Positions 13,801 through 22,664 of a stretch of 64,000 nucleotides of DNA are shown here, piece by piece. The notes under the pieces were generated by a model. It searched no databases. It was not told the DNA's origin and saw only the letters and a list, made by a program, of their open reading frames with translations. Within the stretch, counting starts at the first letter, position 1. Every line of letters begins with the position of its first letter. The translations under genes were made by a program, and so were the position numbers. Source of the DNA: Typhlomys cinereus (lineage: Eukaryota > Chordata > Mammalia > Rodentia > Platacanthomyidae); assembly GCA_023101885.1 (NCBI GenBank), contig JALPQD010000622.1:599074-663073 (forward strand), given 5' to 3'.

Positions 13801-16572
13801 ACCCTTGCTACGGTGGTGCGCCAGGGGCAGGTGCGTGCTATGCAAGGGTGAGCGCTACACATGTTCTTACCAGCAGGTATGTAGCAATAGCCACGTCTTC
13901 ATACACGAACTTTTCAGGATCTGTTACTTCAGGCCATATCTAAAATGTTGTCAACAGAATGTGTAAACTGATGTTCCAGTCCCCCGTTTCCCCCATTTTA
14001 CAACTCAATGTACCCCCAAATGCATGAGCCAAGTAAATCTGGTCATGCAGCAGAAAATGTCAGTTCCTTTCAAAGGCATAAATTCACAGCAGATTTCTCA
14101 AGAGATTTACAGAGATACATGGCTATCGTCAGGGCGGTGTGGTAGGGTCATGTCCTGGGCGATCCAAAGCAAGATTGTAAACCAAGGAGACAGACCTCAG
14201 ATATTGAGATGCTGCGAATGCACGCAGCACCCCAGTTTCTGTGCATGTGATGAGGCCATCGAGGAAAGGGACTCAGGGTCTCAGCCCCGTGCACCTAGAT
14301 GAATCCAATGAGGCCAGCCGCAGGCCAGGCGCACTACTAAAGCAGCTGCATGCAGAACTGGTATTTGAAGACCAGCACATTGCTAAGACTTCTTCTAGGC
14401 ACAGGGCTGTACTGATCCAGTTCCCAGAATCAACTTTAAAGTTGAAAATAACGTGGCTTCCCGCAGGTGCTGAGTTCGGTAGGTGATCTTCAGGGAAGAG
14501 AACCCAGCCATGTCACCCGCAACGAGCTGGTAAAATGAGGTGCCAGGGACGAGTGGTAGACAACTAAAGTCACGATGTTATGAAATGCACATTCTTTCCA
14601 AGCATCTTCTTGCATACTTTAGCTTTCCGCACATTTTAAAAATACCTTCCAATCAGCCAGGCCCACGTGGCAACGCCCACGAATAACCCCACCACCAAGG
14701 TTTTCACAGGTTCCAGATCAGCCTGGACTACCCAGAGCACCGTGTCTCAAAGAACAAAGCTTTAATTACAGCCATGAACTCTACACTCAGGGACCTTTAG
14801 GTTAAATTTCCTTTAGCTCTTTTGGGAAAAAATGTACCAAAAGATCCTTCTGGGTTTAGAAACCTCCAGATCATTCTTCCTCTTAATGCAGCTGGTCGCC
14901 CTGCTGCCTCTACAGTGCGGGCCGCCTCCTGCCCTACCTGGACCACGCCCCTGTACTTCTCTTTGAGTTCCTGGTACAGCACGCTGTAGCGAGCGACGGG
15001 CACCAGGGACAGTGTGCTCTTGAACTCGCTCCTCCTGCTCTCCACGGCCCACCTGGCCAGCTTGGCCAGCAGCTCCTCTCCCAGCCAGGCGGGCTTGGGA
15101 TACACGACACCATCCGAATGCCACCTCTCTGGACAGAAAATTAAAACAGACATGAACCTTTGAAAATAAGAGAAACACCAGTGAGAAGGCTGTTTCAATT
15201 CTGACTCCTAAATTATATGTTTATTTTCCAGACGAGGAACAGAAACTAAGACATGTCTATTACAAAATACTTGATCAAGTACTTAAAACACTGCAGGCAG
15301 CTACAGAAGCATCTACCAGGTAACAAGCAGCAAGAAAGCCCCTCCTTCGATGCTGCCAGCATATGTCATGCCCACATGCTTGGTGGTGGGCAGTTCATAA
15401 ACTCTAGGATGACGGGGTCTCCCCGATGCTCCTGACTGACGGCGCGCTAAGAGTTCTGCCACAGACAACATACGTGTCCCTGTGCATCCACCTCTCCTGG
15501 GTCCCTCGCCAGCAGAGGGCCCAAAGGCAGCCTGGTGACCCCGAGGCCCTTTCTATCTGTGCTAAAGGAAGGTAGGTTCACAGTCTGCAGGGGTAGTGGG
15601 GAAGGGAAGCTCACAGTCTGCAGGGGTGGGAGGGGGAGGGAAGCTCACAGTCTGCAGGGGTGGGAGGGGGAGGGAAGCTCAGTCTGCAGGGGTAGTGGGG
15701 GAGGGAAGCTCAGTCTGCAGAGGTAGTGGGGGAGGGAAGCTCAGTCTGCAGGGGGAGTGGGGGAGGGAAGCTCAGTCTGCAGGGGTAGTGGGGGAGGAAA
15801 GCTCAGTCTGCAGGGGTAGTGGGGGAGGGAAGCTCACAGTCTGCAGGGGTGGGAGGGGGAGGGAAGCTCACAGTCTGCAGGGGTGGGAGGGGGAGGGAAG
15901 CTCAGTCTGCAGGGGTAGTGGGGGGAGGTAAGCTCAGTCTGCAGGGGTGAGAGGGGGAGGGAAGCTCAGTCTGCAGGGGGAGTGGGGGAGGGAAGCTCAG
16001 TCTGCAGGGGTAGTGGGAGAGGAAAGCTCAGTCTGCAGGGGTAGTGGGGGAGGGAAGCTCAGTCTGCAGGGGTGGGAGGGGGAGGGAAGCTCAGTCTGCA
16101 GGGGTAGTGGGGGAGGGAAGCTCAGTCTGCAGGGGTAGTGGGGAGGGAAGCTCAGTCTGCAGGGGGAGTGGGGGAGGGAAGCTCAGTCTGCAGGGGTAGT
16201 GGGGGAGGGAAGCTCAGTCTGCAGGGGTGGGAGGGGGAAGCTCACAGGGCAGGCGCCTTTTCCAAGCGGGCAACCTCTGGACACTGCTCTCCTGGGCACA
16301 GGCTTCATGGCTTGGCACCTTCACCCACTGCAACAGACCTAAGGCCAGGCCCAGATCAGATGGCAGCCCTAAGCCCAGAAGACTGTGGCTACAGAAGCCG
16401 GCCAACAAACCAAAGACCACCATCATGGGGAAGCCGGTGTCCATGTCCGACTGGCCACCGTATTCCTCTGGACCACTAAGGCACACCTACTCCGATGGCA
16501 CGGACATTTGGCGTCATAAGGACTTCAGTAAATATGAGAAGAGTAATAGTGAACTCATGTGTGTGTGTATAT

Positions 16573-16608
<36 letters not shown>

Positions 16609-18834
16609 ACGCGCGCGCATGTGTGTGTGGTGCTGGAGTCAAACCCGAGGCTTGGCACATGCAAGGAAAGTGCCCTATTACTGAGCCCCAGCCCCAGCCC
16701 ATGACCTGCACTTCACAACAAGCACATGCTCAAAACTGTGAAAGGACACACGGGACAAGCTGCACCACAGCGGGATGGGACCCAGGACTGGAGTCTGTGT
16801 GATTCCAGTGTTTCCCAAGGCTCCTGCGCTGAAGACTTGGCCCCAAGGCAGCAGTGTTCTGAGGCGGGGCCTTCATAGAGGGGGCCGTCCTGGACCGCAA
16901 GGGCTCTGACCTCACCAACAGATTACCTGACTTAGCCTAATGGGCAATTGGAAGTGGGGGGAGCCTTAGAAGGTGGGGCTATTTGGAAAGTCACTGGGCA
17001 CATGTCACACTTCTCCTTCTTGCTGTCAGCTCCCTGGCTTCCCTCAGTGAGCAGCTTGGCTCCACCACAGGCGTGTAACCATGAATTGACACTTAGTCAA
17101 CCTTCCGCCATGGTGTTCTGCCACAGAAGGGATGCTGATTGGCACAGGGCTCAAACTAAGGTCTGCTGACTGCCAGGACTACCCAGATGGGAGACGCTGG
17201 GGACTCCAGCCATGGGGACTCTGGCCAGACTGTGCACAGGGCCGGAGAAGCAGTCTACAGGGGTGTACCTCTCGAACCTCCCTGTCAAAACAGCCCAGCT
17301 GCTCTGTATCACAGAACCTTCTAGCTGCCCAGGAAACCACAAGGTAGCAAAACAGACTGGCCGGCCGGGCCTTACCATTCACTTTCGCTGCGACTGAGTC
17401 GGAGCTGATACACATTGCTTGTCTTGAACTCCAAATCCTCTGTCCTGCTGCCTTCTTCCAAAGGCAGAAAGGTGACAGTCCCATTGGCGACATCTGGAAA
17501 GAAAGAGTAGGGATCACAGTTGCCTCACAGGGTGGTTTACCAGCACTGGACCCGAGCAGCAAGAACAAGACCGGCATCCCAGCCCTCGGGGGCTCTCGGT
17601 GCCCAGAAGAGAAGGGGGGCTATGCACCTCACTCACATACAGCCAGCGCTAAGAGTGCATGACCTCCGGAGCATGAGGTCAGAGAATGGGAAGCTGAACA
17701 GAGCTGAAGGGGGCCAGAGTCAGCTGGAGGGGTGCCTGGAACCCACAAACAGAGGAGCAGTAACTGGAAAGGTTCAAGGGCAGGGGTGGAGAACAGAGAT
17801 CCCTTCATCTTATATACGAACCATTCTATTCAAAACTCACAGCAATTTTAGGATCTAGAACCATCTTGTAGATTAGGGCTGAATTGACTGCTTCTCTGAG
17901 AGACATTGGCAATGTCCCGGCTTCTCTCCCTGGGTGCCAGCCTGTCTCTGCTCCCTGGCCCTGCCAAGGAAGGGAGTCTAAAATGCTTCCAGAGACAATT
18001 CTGAGGGACAGGCCTGCCCCTGCGAGACACTTTGCTGCAGAGGATGAAACGGAAGCACAGAGGGGTAAGTCACCCGCCTGCTCAAGTACTCCAGTGTCTC
18101 TGGGAGACTTCAACACCCTACTTTACAAAAGAAGAAACTAAGGCGCGGAAAGTCCTCCTTAGCTTGCCCAGAGCTGCACAACTAAACTCAAAGGCAGGTC
18201 ACAGGTGGCTAAATGAGCAAACTGCTGAGTTTCCTGGCAGGAGATGGGCAGAAAGCAACCCGAATACCAGGGCTGTTGCTGCGGACTGACACCCCTCTAG
18301 AGAGAGGAGACTTCTGCTCCCACCCACTCAAGCTGGCAAACGGCTGCGAGGGGGGCCCGGGCCCGCGTGTCTGGATGGCCGCGCCGATCGCAGCGACGCC
18401 GAGCGCCCACCTCGCACGACCACCTCTCTCTTCGGAGCCGCAGGCGGGGAGCGGGGGTTCACTTTGGGGATGACGGTTCTGAGCAGCAGGTCGAGCTCCC
18501 GCGAGGCTGCCGGCTGGGACCCCGCCCCGGAGCCCCGGAGGAAGGTCAGCATCTCGGGGTGACGGCCGACCGGGCTCCGGGAGAACCGGCGCCACAGCGC
18601 GTGCAGCGCGTCCAGCTGCTCGGTGCCCCGCGCGCGGTCCCCGTCCGGCCCCGACCCCTCGTCCCGCGGGCCCGGCGCGTCCCGGGCGGCGCTCCCGCGG
18701 GCCTCCAGCCGGGCGCCGCACAGCCGCTTGTTGGCCACCTGCGGCCGCTGCAGCCACACGTCCACCGCGGCCCAGAAGCCGCCGGGCAGCCGCGCGTCGG
18801 GGTCGGCGACGCGCACCCGGCCCAGCTCCGCCAT
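1658..18834 (-). CDS. TRMT44: TRMT44, tRNA(Ser) Um44 2'-O-methyltransferase (11 exons)
   Basis: Family knowledge: TRMT44 is a cytoplasmic SAM-dependent enzyme that 2'-O-methylates uridine 44 of tRNA-Ser. Coding exons in sense order: 18834-18411, 17493-17376, 15157-14938, 13939-13871, 13009-12902, 11975-11904, 10942-10836, 9413-9230, 7691-7262, 6689-6573, 1890-1658. All junctions are GT-AG, phases agree, and the sum is 2082 nt (693 aa plus stop), somewhat shorter than my recollection of the human protein (about 757 aa), mainly in exon 1. The SAM motif DLGCGNG is at residues 297-303, followed by HPGRGIDVRRRKIWD at 314-328. The conserved CRFFVLPCCFFDF block is in exon 8. A CCCH zinc finger (C654, C664, C671, H675) lies near the C-terminus. 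The start ATG at 18834 has a strong Kozak context (G at -3, G at +4) and begins MAELGRV, like the human protein. No frameshift or missing motif is visible. Identity rests on remembered homologues; exon limits are read from the sequence. Confidence 0.95.
3900..4155. repeat. Minisatellite, unit about 45 bp, 5-6 copies (TRMT44 intron 10)
   Basis: Repeats of 'caccctagctccacccc' plus 'gtgccagggccacgtgcctgga'. Each unit includes a CACGTG E-box core. Confidence 0.88.
4955..5365. repeat. Minisatellite, unit about 50-51 bp, ~8 copies (TRMT44 intron 10)
   Basis: Repeats of 'gcagtgcatgcacacc', 'gttctcatgcacatgga' and 'gggcacac'. The last copies are exactly 51 bp apart, so frames stay open across the array and give spurious His/Cys-rich translations. 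No exon signals support coding. Confidence 0.9.
6573..6689 (-). CDS. TRMT44: TRMT44 coding exon 10
   Basis: Residues 578-616 plus one base. The acceptor is TTCCACAG|GGAGCC and the donor TTTGAAG|GTAAGG. Encodes SLSLAEVAGELDRETLQRLK and CGGLQTLLRNSHQVFE, a helical C-terminal module. It is followed by a 4.7-kb intron holding three minisatellites. Confidence 0.95.
7093..7200 (-). repeat. B1-like SINE fragment
   Basis: Reads as a reversed B1: 'tttttgagacacagtg', then 'cataggctggcttcaagctc' and 'aggattagccttggcctctg'. Diverged. Lies just beyond TRMT44 exon 9. Confidence 0.6.
7262..7691 (-). CDS. TRMT44: TRMT44 coding exon 9
   Basis: The largest exon (430 nt), residues 435-577 plus one base. The acceptor is CCACAG-type (ACAG|GTCTGC) and the donor GGCGGAG|GTAGGT. 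It starts VCLIGKSRTY. It continues through a Pro/Ala/His-rich poorly conserved linker and ends with WLPGFQPRERAERVRNCA and PRDFIDQVVLQVANLLLGGK, both conserved. The linker probably separates the catalytic and C-terminal modules. Confidence 0.94.
7804..7884 (-). repeat. ID-like SINE fragment
   Basis: Reversed tRNA-Ala-derived ID element, recognised by 'ctgtgatactgaggacgga' and the end 'cctgagccacatgcccggcc'. It is diverged and sits in TRMT44 intron 8. Confidence 0.55.
8566..9150. repeat. 34-bp minisatellite, ~17 copies (TRMT44 intron 8)
   Basis: Tandem units reading 'acacatgcagaaaaccca' then 'cagccgcagcagagcc', nearly identical, with a few shortened copies near 9005. Because 34 is one more than a multiple of three and no unit contains a stop on either strand in phase, long open frames appear in several frames at once; they are artefacts. 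The array begins about 80 bp into the intron after exon 8. There are no variable spacers, so it is not a CRISPR array. Confidence 0.95.
9230..9413 (-). CDS. TRMT44: TRMT44 coding exon 8
   Basis: Residues 373-434. The acceptor is CTTCCAG|GTCGTCC and the donor AAACGG|GTGCGT. Contains CRFFVLPCCFFDFTGRY and KKTQYREYLDF, then EDCLRIPSTKR. The same frame stays open past the donor into a 34-bp minisatellite, but the donor is fixed by the match of the next exon (VCLIGKSRTY). Confidence 0.95.
9478..9882 (-). repeat. URR1-like interspersed repeat, copy 1
   Basis: About 400 bp. In the minus sense it runs from a terminus like 'gtgtcaacttgacagtt' to a tail 'aataaaccccttgttccc...catttatcagcaac'. It includes the hairpin CCAGACcagcatGTCTGG. 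This arrangement resembles the rodent URR1 nonautonomous DNA repeat as I remember it; the family name needs a library search. Confidence 0.7.
9985..10225 (-). repeat. B1-like SINE with internal 33-bp tandem expansion
   Basis: The ends look like a reversed B1 ('gacaggatcatgtatagcac' at one side, 'gattacaagtgtgcat' at the other). The middle has been multiplied: about four copies of 'gaactcactgtgcag' plus 'caaggctagcc' between about 10037 and 10172. Confidence 0.7.
10836..10942 (-). CDS. TRMT44: TRMT44 coding exon 7
   Basis: Residues 338-372 plus two bases of codon 373. The acceptor is CAAAG|GAGGGG and the donor GCCAG|GTGGGG. Contains DWLIGNHSDELTPWIPVIAA, strongly conserved in the family. GNHSDE is probably near the active site, an inference from conservation. 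Confidence 0.95.
11904..11975 (-). CDS. TRMT44: TRMT44 coding exon 6
   Basis: A 72-nt exon for residues 314-337. The acceptor is CATTCCAG|CATCC and the donor CTGGAG|GTACTG. The translation starts HPGRGIDVRRRKIWD. GIDVRRRK follows motif I and corresponds to the second strand, whose acidic residue (D320) is expected to contact the SAM ribose. Confidence 0.95.
12012..12060. repeat. 15-bp tandem repeat, 3 copies
   Basis: Three copies of 'cagcgagcaggagcg', in TRMT44 intron 5 about 40 bp upstream (in sense) of exon 6. Confidence 0.8.
12902..13009 (-). CDS. TRMT44: TRMT44 coding exon 5 (SAM-binding motif I)
   Basis: Residues 278-313, phase 0 at both ends. The acceptor is TCCGTAG|ATCCTATGG and the donor GAGGGG|GTGAGT. 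Carries SFVDLGCGNGLLVHILSSEG, the glycine-rich loop (DLGCGNG, residues 297-303) that binds S-adenosylmethionine in class I methyltransferases. The motif is intact. Confidence 0.96.
13078..13262 (+). repeat. B1-ID dimeric SINE
   Basis: A B1-like right half ('caggatgaggcaggaggatt', 'gagaccatgtctcaaaa') is followed directly by an ID monomer ('ggggctgggctggggttcag', 'agagcgcttgctcgcata') and an A-rich tail. Such B1-ID dimers are known from several rodent families, which supports a rodent source. Confidence 0.75.
13871..13939 (-). CDS. TRMT44: TRMT44 coding exon 4
   Basis: A 69-nt, phase-0 exon for residues 255-277. The acceptor is TTTTAG|ATATGG and the donor CTGCTG|GTAAGA. The translation includes WPEVTDPEKFVYEDVAIA, one of the best conserved strings of the family. 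It leads into the SAM-binding fold encoded by the next exon. Confidence 0.95.
14938..15157 (-). CDS. TRMT44: TRMT44 coding exon 3
   Basis: Residues 181-254. The acceptor is TTTTCAAAG|GTTCATG and the donor GTCCAG|GTAGGG. Includes the conserved block SVLIFCPERWHSDG, then YPKPAWLGEELLAKLARW and a run ending YQELKEKYRGVVQ. This belongs to the N-terminal part of the predicted methyltransferase region. Confidence 0.95.
15580..16246. repeat. G-rich minisatellite, unit 31-38 bp, ~20 copies (TRMT44 intron 2)
   Basis: Tandem copies of 'cagtctgcaggggtag' plus 'tgggggagggaagct', with longer variants containing 'cacagt' and 'gggtgggaggggga'. The plus strand has closely spaced runs of three to five G, so G-quadruplex formation is possible. 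In TRMT44 sense each unit reads pyrimidine-rich and ends CCCCTGCAG|A, like a 3' splice site. Confidence 0.93.
16557..16700 (-). repeat. (TG)n microsatellite followed by reversed ID SINE
   Basis: A 70-bp TG/CG run at 16557-16629 continues into 'tgctggagtcaaacccgagg' and 'tattactgagccccagcccc', the reverse complement of an ID element. The TG run may be the grown tail of a neighbouring element. Confidence 0.7.
17376..17493 (-). CDS. TRMT44: TRMT44 coding exon 2
   Basis: Residues 142-180 plus two bases of codon 181. The acceptor is TTTCCAG|ATGTC and the donor AATG|GTAAG. The translation begins DVANGTVTFLPLEE and ends with SNVYQLRLSRSESEW across the junction, matching the family block that follows the variable N-terminus. 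No open frame marks this exon by itself; it was found by homology and splice signals. Confidence 0.93.
18030..18185. repeat. MIR-like SINE remnants
   Basis: Two stretches match the MIR core as I remember it: 'gatgaaacggaagcacagag gggtaagt' and 'agaagaaactaaggcgcgga' with 'cttgcccagagctgcacaac'. They are old and diverged, within TRMT44 intron 1. Confidence 0.55.
18411..18834 (-). CDS. TRMT44: TRMT44 coding exon 1
   Basis: Encodes residues 1-141 plus the first base of codon 142. It starts at the ATG at 18834 and ends at the donor CGAG|GTGGGC. Conserved blocks are GFWAAVDVWLQRPQVANKRL near the N-terminus and ELDLLLRTVIPK near the end. The middle is low-complexity, Arg/Gly/Asp-rich and variable between species. 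The exon lies wholly inside a CpG island. Confidence 0.93.
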
Positions 18835-18894
18835 GGCCCGGGCGGCAGAGCCGCGAGGATGACGCGCGAGGATGACGCGCGCGGCGCGGCGGGA

Positions 18895-18902
18895 TGACGT
18901 CA
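18895..18902. promoter_or_regulatory. TRMT44: Palindromic CRE in the TRMT44 promoter
   Basis: Perfect TGACGTCA about 60 bp upstream of the TRMT44 ATG, followed by GCG, in a TATA-less CpG island. Confidence 0.6.
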
Positions 18903-20436
18903 GCGGGCCGCGCTCCGGGTCGGTGTGTATCCTGGTCTGGACCTGCTCGGGAAGCACTAGGCCCTGGGTGCTGACGTGCCCAGAGCGGCGGGGACCAGGA
19001 CGCGGGGTCTTGGCGGGGCCACCCTGGGTCACGGACCTGCCCGGCACCCGCCGCGTGGGGTTCTAACTCCAGAGCGCCCCATACGGACTAGATGGACGTT
19101 TTAATGAGGTTCCAGAGCCGCAGGGCCAATCGTAGGAAAAGAGGGGGAAAGGCCCGGAGGAGGGGGCAGGTGGGGTTTATAGCCTCGGGGTCGGCAGGTG
19201 GGCGGATGGGGCAGGGTGGGGTTAAGTCTTTCCTCCTTGCGAGGTGGTATCCTGGTCTTTGCCCAGCCCAGGAAGTATGGTCAGACCCTGACTTCCACCC
19301 CGCCAAGAAGGATCAGGTCAGACCGGCGTGTACAAGCGCCAGCTGGCCATTACGGGCAGTGTCCATCAAGCCGAAGCTCCGCCCTGAGTGTAGAGGACCG
19401 GGAATTCTAACCACCCGGGGGATCACCCTAGTTCAGGGGCGTCTGCCCTGCCCAGTCCTTCACCCGAGCGCCAGGGGCGGCGTGTGCTGCTGGCGGTAGC
19501 ACTCGAGGATGGTCCTCTTCCCCAGCCCGCGCCTGTTCCCAGGAATAACATCTCCCCAGAACAGTGCGCCCACCTCACACACCCCGCAATGTCCACCTGG
19601 AGGGAAGGATGACAGAGAGTTGTTACTTGGACAAACAAGATGTCGTTTCCAGGCGCCAGAGAAAGCTACATCTGTGTCGAAGATCCTGCAAGACTGATTG
19701 GCCAGGGACATCTCTGTACTGTGGAAAGTGGAATGGTTTAGTGTCATGCAAAATCACAACTCTCGCCTCAAAGGGATCCAGTATAGTATATTCTGGAGCC
19801 AAATATGAGTGACCATGGTGGGGGAATACAGGTTGAGGTTGCACTCAATCCCATGTTCCAATGTGGTAACAGTTTGTGACGTGTAAGAGTTACAGAGCAG
19901 CAACAATCCTAAGTTACTTTCCAAGTGCACCTGTGGAAACATCAGATAGGCAGGTTAACAGCAAAGCTGGCAGATCTTTTGTTGGCTCAGATGTTACCAA
20001 TCACATTCTTAACCTCTGGTTGGTGGAAGCTCTGTGTCTGCCGCGGAAGGGTGGGTTTCCTGTGGTTCACGGTTAGCGGTACTGTCCACTGTGCCGAGGA
20101 TGTGAGGCAGCAGGGCCCTGGAGCAGCCGAGCATGCGTGCCAGCTGACTTTCTGCGCGGTACAGTCACGCATCCCACCCGAGATGAACAGGCCTCACCTC
20201 GGTTCACCCGTGGTGGTGATTCTCACAGCTGTGCCCAGAGGCTTGTCTCTTGTGTGATTCTAGGTCCTGTCCAGAAGACATCCTACCTGCTCATCTGATG
20301 TCCCCACCAATGTATGTGTTAGATGCTTTTAGCATGTGCAGACAGGCCAGATCCTTAGCTTCCACCGACACAATCTGTCAGCAGAGGCCCATATCAAGTC
20401 CTTCCCTGCTTTGTTATAACCTACCTCTGCCTACCA

Positions 20437-20700
20437 ATTTTTTTTCTGCATGTGTAGGTGTAGGTGTGCATCTGTGTGTATCACAGGGCACTGTGAGTGC
20501 CTATGGAAGCCTAAGAGTAACTTCAAGAAGCATCCAGGATGGCTCTCTGTCCTTTGCTCTGGGACTTCCAAGACTGCCTTCCAGCGCCAGAAGTGCAGGT
20601 CATTTCTGCCTGGCATTTCCATGTGGGATCAGGGATCCAAATTTATAACTTTCTGTTTGCTGGGCAAAGGCTCAACCCCTAACTCGTCTCTCCAGGCCCC
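20437..20700 (-). repeat. tRNA-derived SINE (B2/DIP-like), copy 1
   Basis: In minus sense it starts 'ggggcctggagagacgagtt' and has a tRNA-like pol III box A and a box-B-like segment. It continues into a ~200-bp body ('gcctggaa', 'caaagcag' type segments) and ends in TG-rich DNA. Four other copies in the window share the same layout and orientation. Confidence 0.7.
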
Positions 20701-20714
20701 ATCATGTATTTTTA

Positions 20715-22445
20715 ATTATGATTTATTGCCGCAGACCAGAGTCGCGGCCTCGAGACCAGGGCTCCCCAGGACCGGGTGGAGAACAGAACACATGCGACTC
20801 CCTCTCCTGTGAATTCTGAATCCATTTATTGAAACTTTCGTGACAACTTTTATACAGAAAATTTTGGGAAAAAAAAATTTTTTTGGAGTAAAGAATGTTG
20901 CATATACAATAGATAATTTTCTAATCAGCAAAATCACCTTCAGGGTGGACCCTTTTTTTCAAGAACCTAACCCATTGCCTGAGGGTAAAGGCACTTAAGG
21001 GAATCATTCTCTAATTTATAATGCTTCACCGGATAGCTATGGGGCTGAGCCCACATTTTAACAGAGACTGCTTTTTTAAAATACACAGAGACAGAATGAT
21101 CTCCTTTTGATTTTAGCAAGGAACATATTTTACAATTAACTATAGGAGTCCCCAACGCCCCATAAGTCCCAGCCTGAGCTTTTGCTGTTGTCCTCTCCAG
21201 GGTGATCCTCTCCAGGTTGATACTCTCAGGCTGGTTGACATGGGCACCAGGCATGGCAGCAGGTTCTAACTTGGGAAGATGTATGCAGCTCATGCAGTCT
21301 CTGCAATCCAAGCTTGAGCCACGTCTCTAAGGGGGCCATGGCTTGGATACTCAAGGGCCATAAGCTATAGCTGGTTCTGTCGATGAAACACTACTGAGGT
21401 ATGCACTGAAGAAAATACTTAAGCAGTATAATTATTAAAAGAATAACTTCTCCTATAATAGCATCCTTCTATTCCTTTAATAGTAAGGTTGCTTATGTCT
21501 TCCTTTGAGGAATTCCAGAAGTGTATTGCCATCAGTTAGATGACCCATCTGTGAACCATGCATACTCCAAACCTGGGGTCCAGTCAGGCCCCATATGCCA
21601 AGGGTGTCTCTTTCGGGGCGGAGGCGATCATTGGTGGGAGTGCACTCAGATGGTCCATCTCTGTGATTTCTCATAAGAGTGCTGTTTGGGGTAGGAAAGA
21701 CATGGCCCCCTTTGCTTCTGACTTGGATTCTCCCAGTTTGGATTGCAAATACCATCTCCAGGGGCAGTCTTGGCATCTAGACTTTCTGGCATGATGGTCT
21801 CTTCCTTGGCCTTCAGCCAGGGTAAGAGGGTGTCACAGTTTCTTTTAAGGTTCTAGTGGACTGATAGCATAGTCTTATACTTCTGGAATTTCTGAGTTAG
21901 TACATAAGTGGGAATCTTACCCACCTATCTTTTAAGACTCTAGAAGTTATTCTCTAATTTCCTTAAAATCAGTGCACACATTCTAACAAGTCTACTTATT
22001 GTAAGTGACTAGACATGAAATCTCTATTTAGTATTTGACTAAAACTTAAAAAGCAGGCTTCTTCTCTAGATCAGAGAGCAGGAAGCTAGTTCCAAAAAAC
22101 CTAAGAGGAGGTAAAGGGCACTCCTAATTCCCAGAAGAATTCTCCCTGCCAGAGGCAAAACTTGAATTATCCCCAAAAAACAAAACCTAGGTAAAGGGCA
22201 CTCCTAATTCCAAGAATTCTTCCTGCCTGAGGCAAAACCCGAATTATCTAGGAGAATGTCCAGCCCCTGTTCATAGGCGTTACTGTGAACTTCCCCAGGG
22301 AACAGGCTTTAGGCCTGAGCTGGGAAGAAACACCAAGGCCTGACAATTCCCATATTTTTCCTTATTTCTCTTAAATAAAGCCATGTCCTTATCCCAAAAC
22401 ATGTTACTTTGAATCTATCTTTTCCAAACTGAGACATATTCTACC
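20715..22445 (-). mobile_element. LTR-like retroelement remnant (minus orientation)
   Basis: AT-rich block unlike its GC-rich surroundings. In minus sense, a TATA-like TGTATAAAAG at about 20857-20848 is followed within 30 bp by AATAAA (about 20832-20827) and a GC-rich segment to about 20720, the order expected for the U3-R-U5 part of an LTR. About 1.3 kb upstream in that sense, 22107-22255 has two imperfect copies of a ~75-bp unit ('ggtaaagggcactcctaatt'), like duplicated U3 enhancers. Two open frames of 99-114 codons (21776-21477 and 21311-20967) show no motif I recognise. No intact gag, pol or env is present; family unknown. Confidence 0.45.
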
Positions 22446-22556
22446 AGATTAGTTGGATAGGGACGGGGCAATTTATGATTTCCTTGTTGTGTTACTAAAA
22501 AAACTTCATGGACATGTTACCATGCTAGAGCTGCTGAATCTGTGTTCCTGGGCCAC

Positions 22557-22664
22557 GGGGCCACTCACATTAGCTGGAATAGACCGGTTCCTCTCCCGGA
22601 AGTGAGAGCTGGGGCCACTCACATTAGCTGGAATAGACCGGCTCCTCTCCCAGAAGTGAGAGCT
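22557..22664. repeat. 54-bp direct duplication
   Basis: Two almost identical adjacent 54-bp copies beginning 'ggggccactcacattagctg' and ending 'agtgagagct', differing at about two positions. Confidence 0.9.

Larger units (their letters stand above)
18360..19060 (-). promoter_or_regulatory. TRMT44: CpG island and TRMT44 promoter
   Basis: Dense CpG and G+C from exon 1 to about 230 bp upstream of its ATG. It contains a perfect palindromic CRE, TGACGTCA, at 18895-18902, about 60 bp upstream of the start codon. Two copies of 'gatgacgcgcgag' lie between the CRE and the ATG. No TATA box is seen, typical of a housekeeping promoter. Since ACOX3 points the other way, the island could act in both directions, but I see no convincing plus-strand first-exon donor here. 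Confidence 0.8.

Noticed and set aside
18360..19060. ACOX3 untranslated first exon in the TRMT44 CpG island
   Set aside because: Possible by analogy with a shared promoter, but no convincing plus-strand donor was found; the island at 28560-29200 has better ones. Kept as an open question only.
20967..21776. Two minus-strand frames of 99-114 codons inside the LTR-like element as a gene
   Set aside because: No recognisable retroviral or cellular domain and no continuous frame between them; treated as decayed element sequence.
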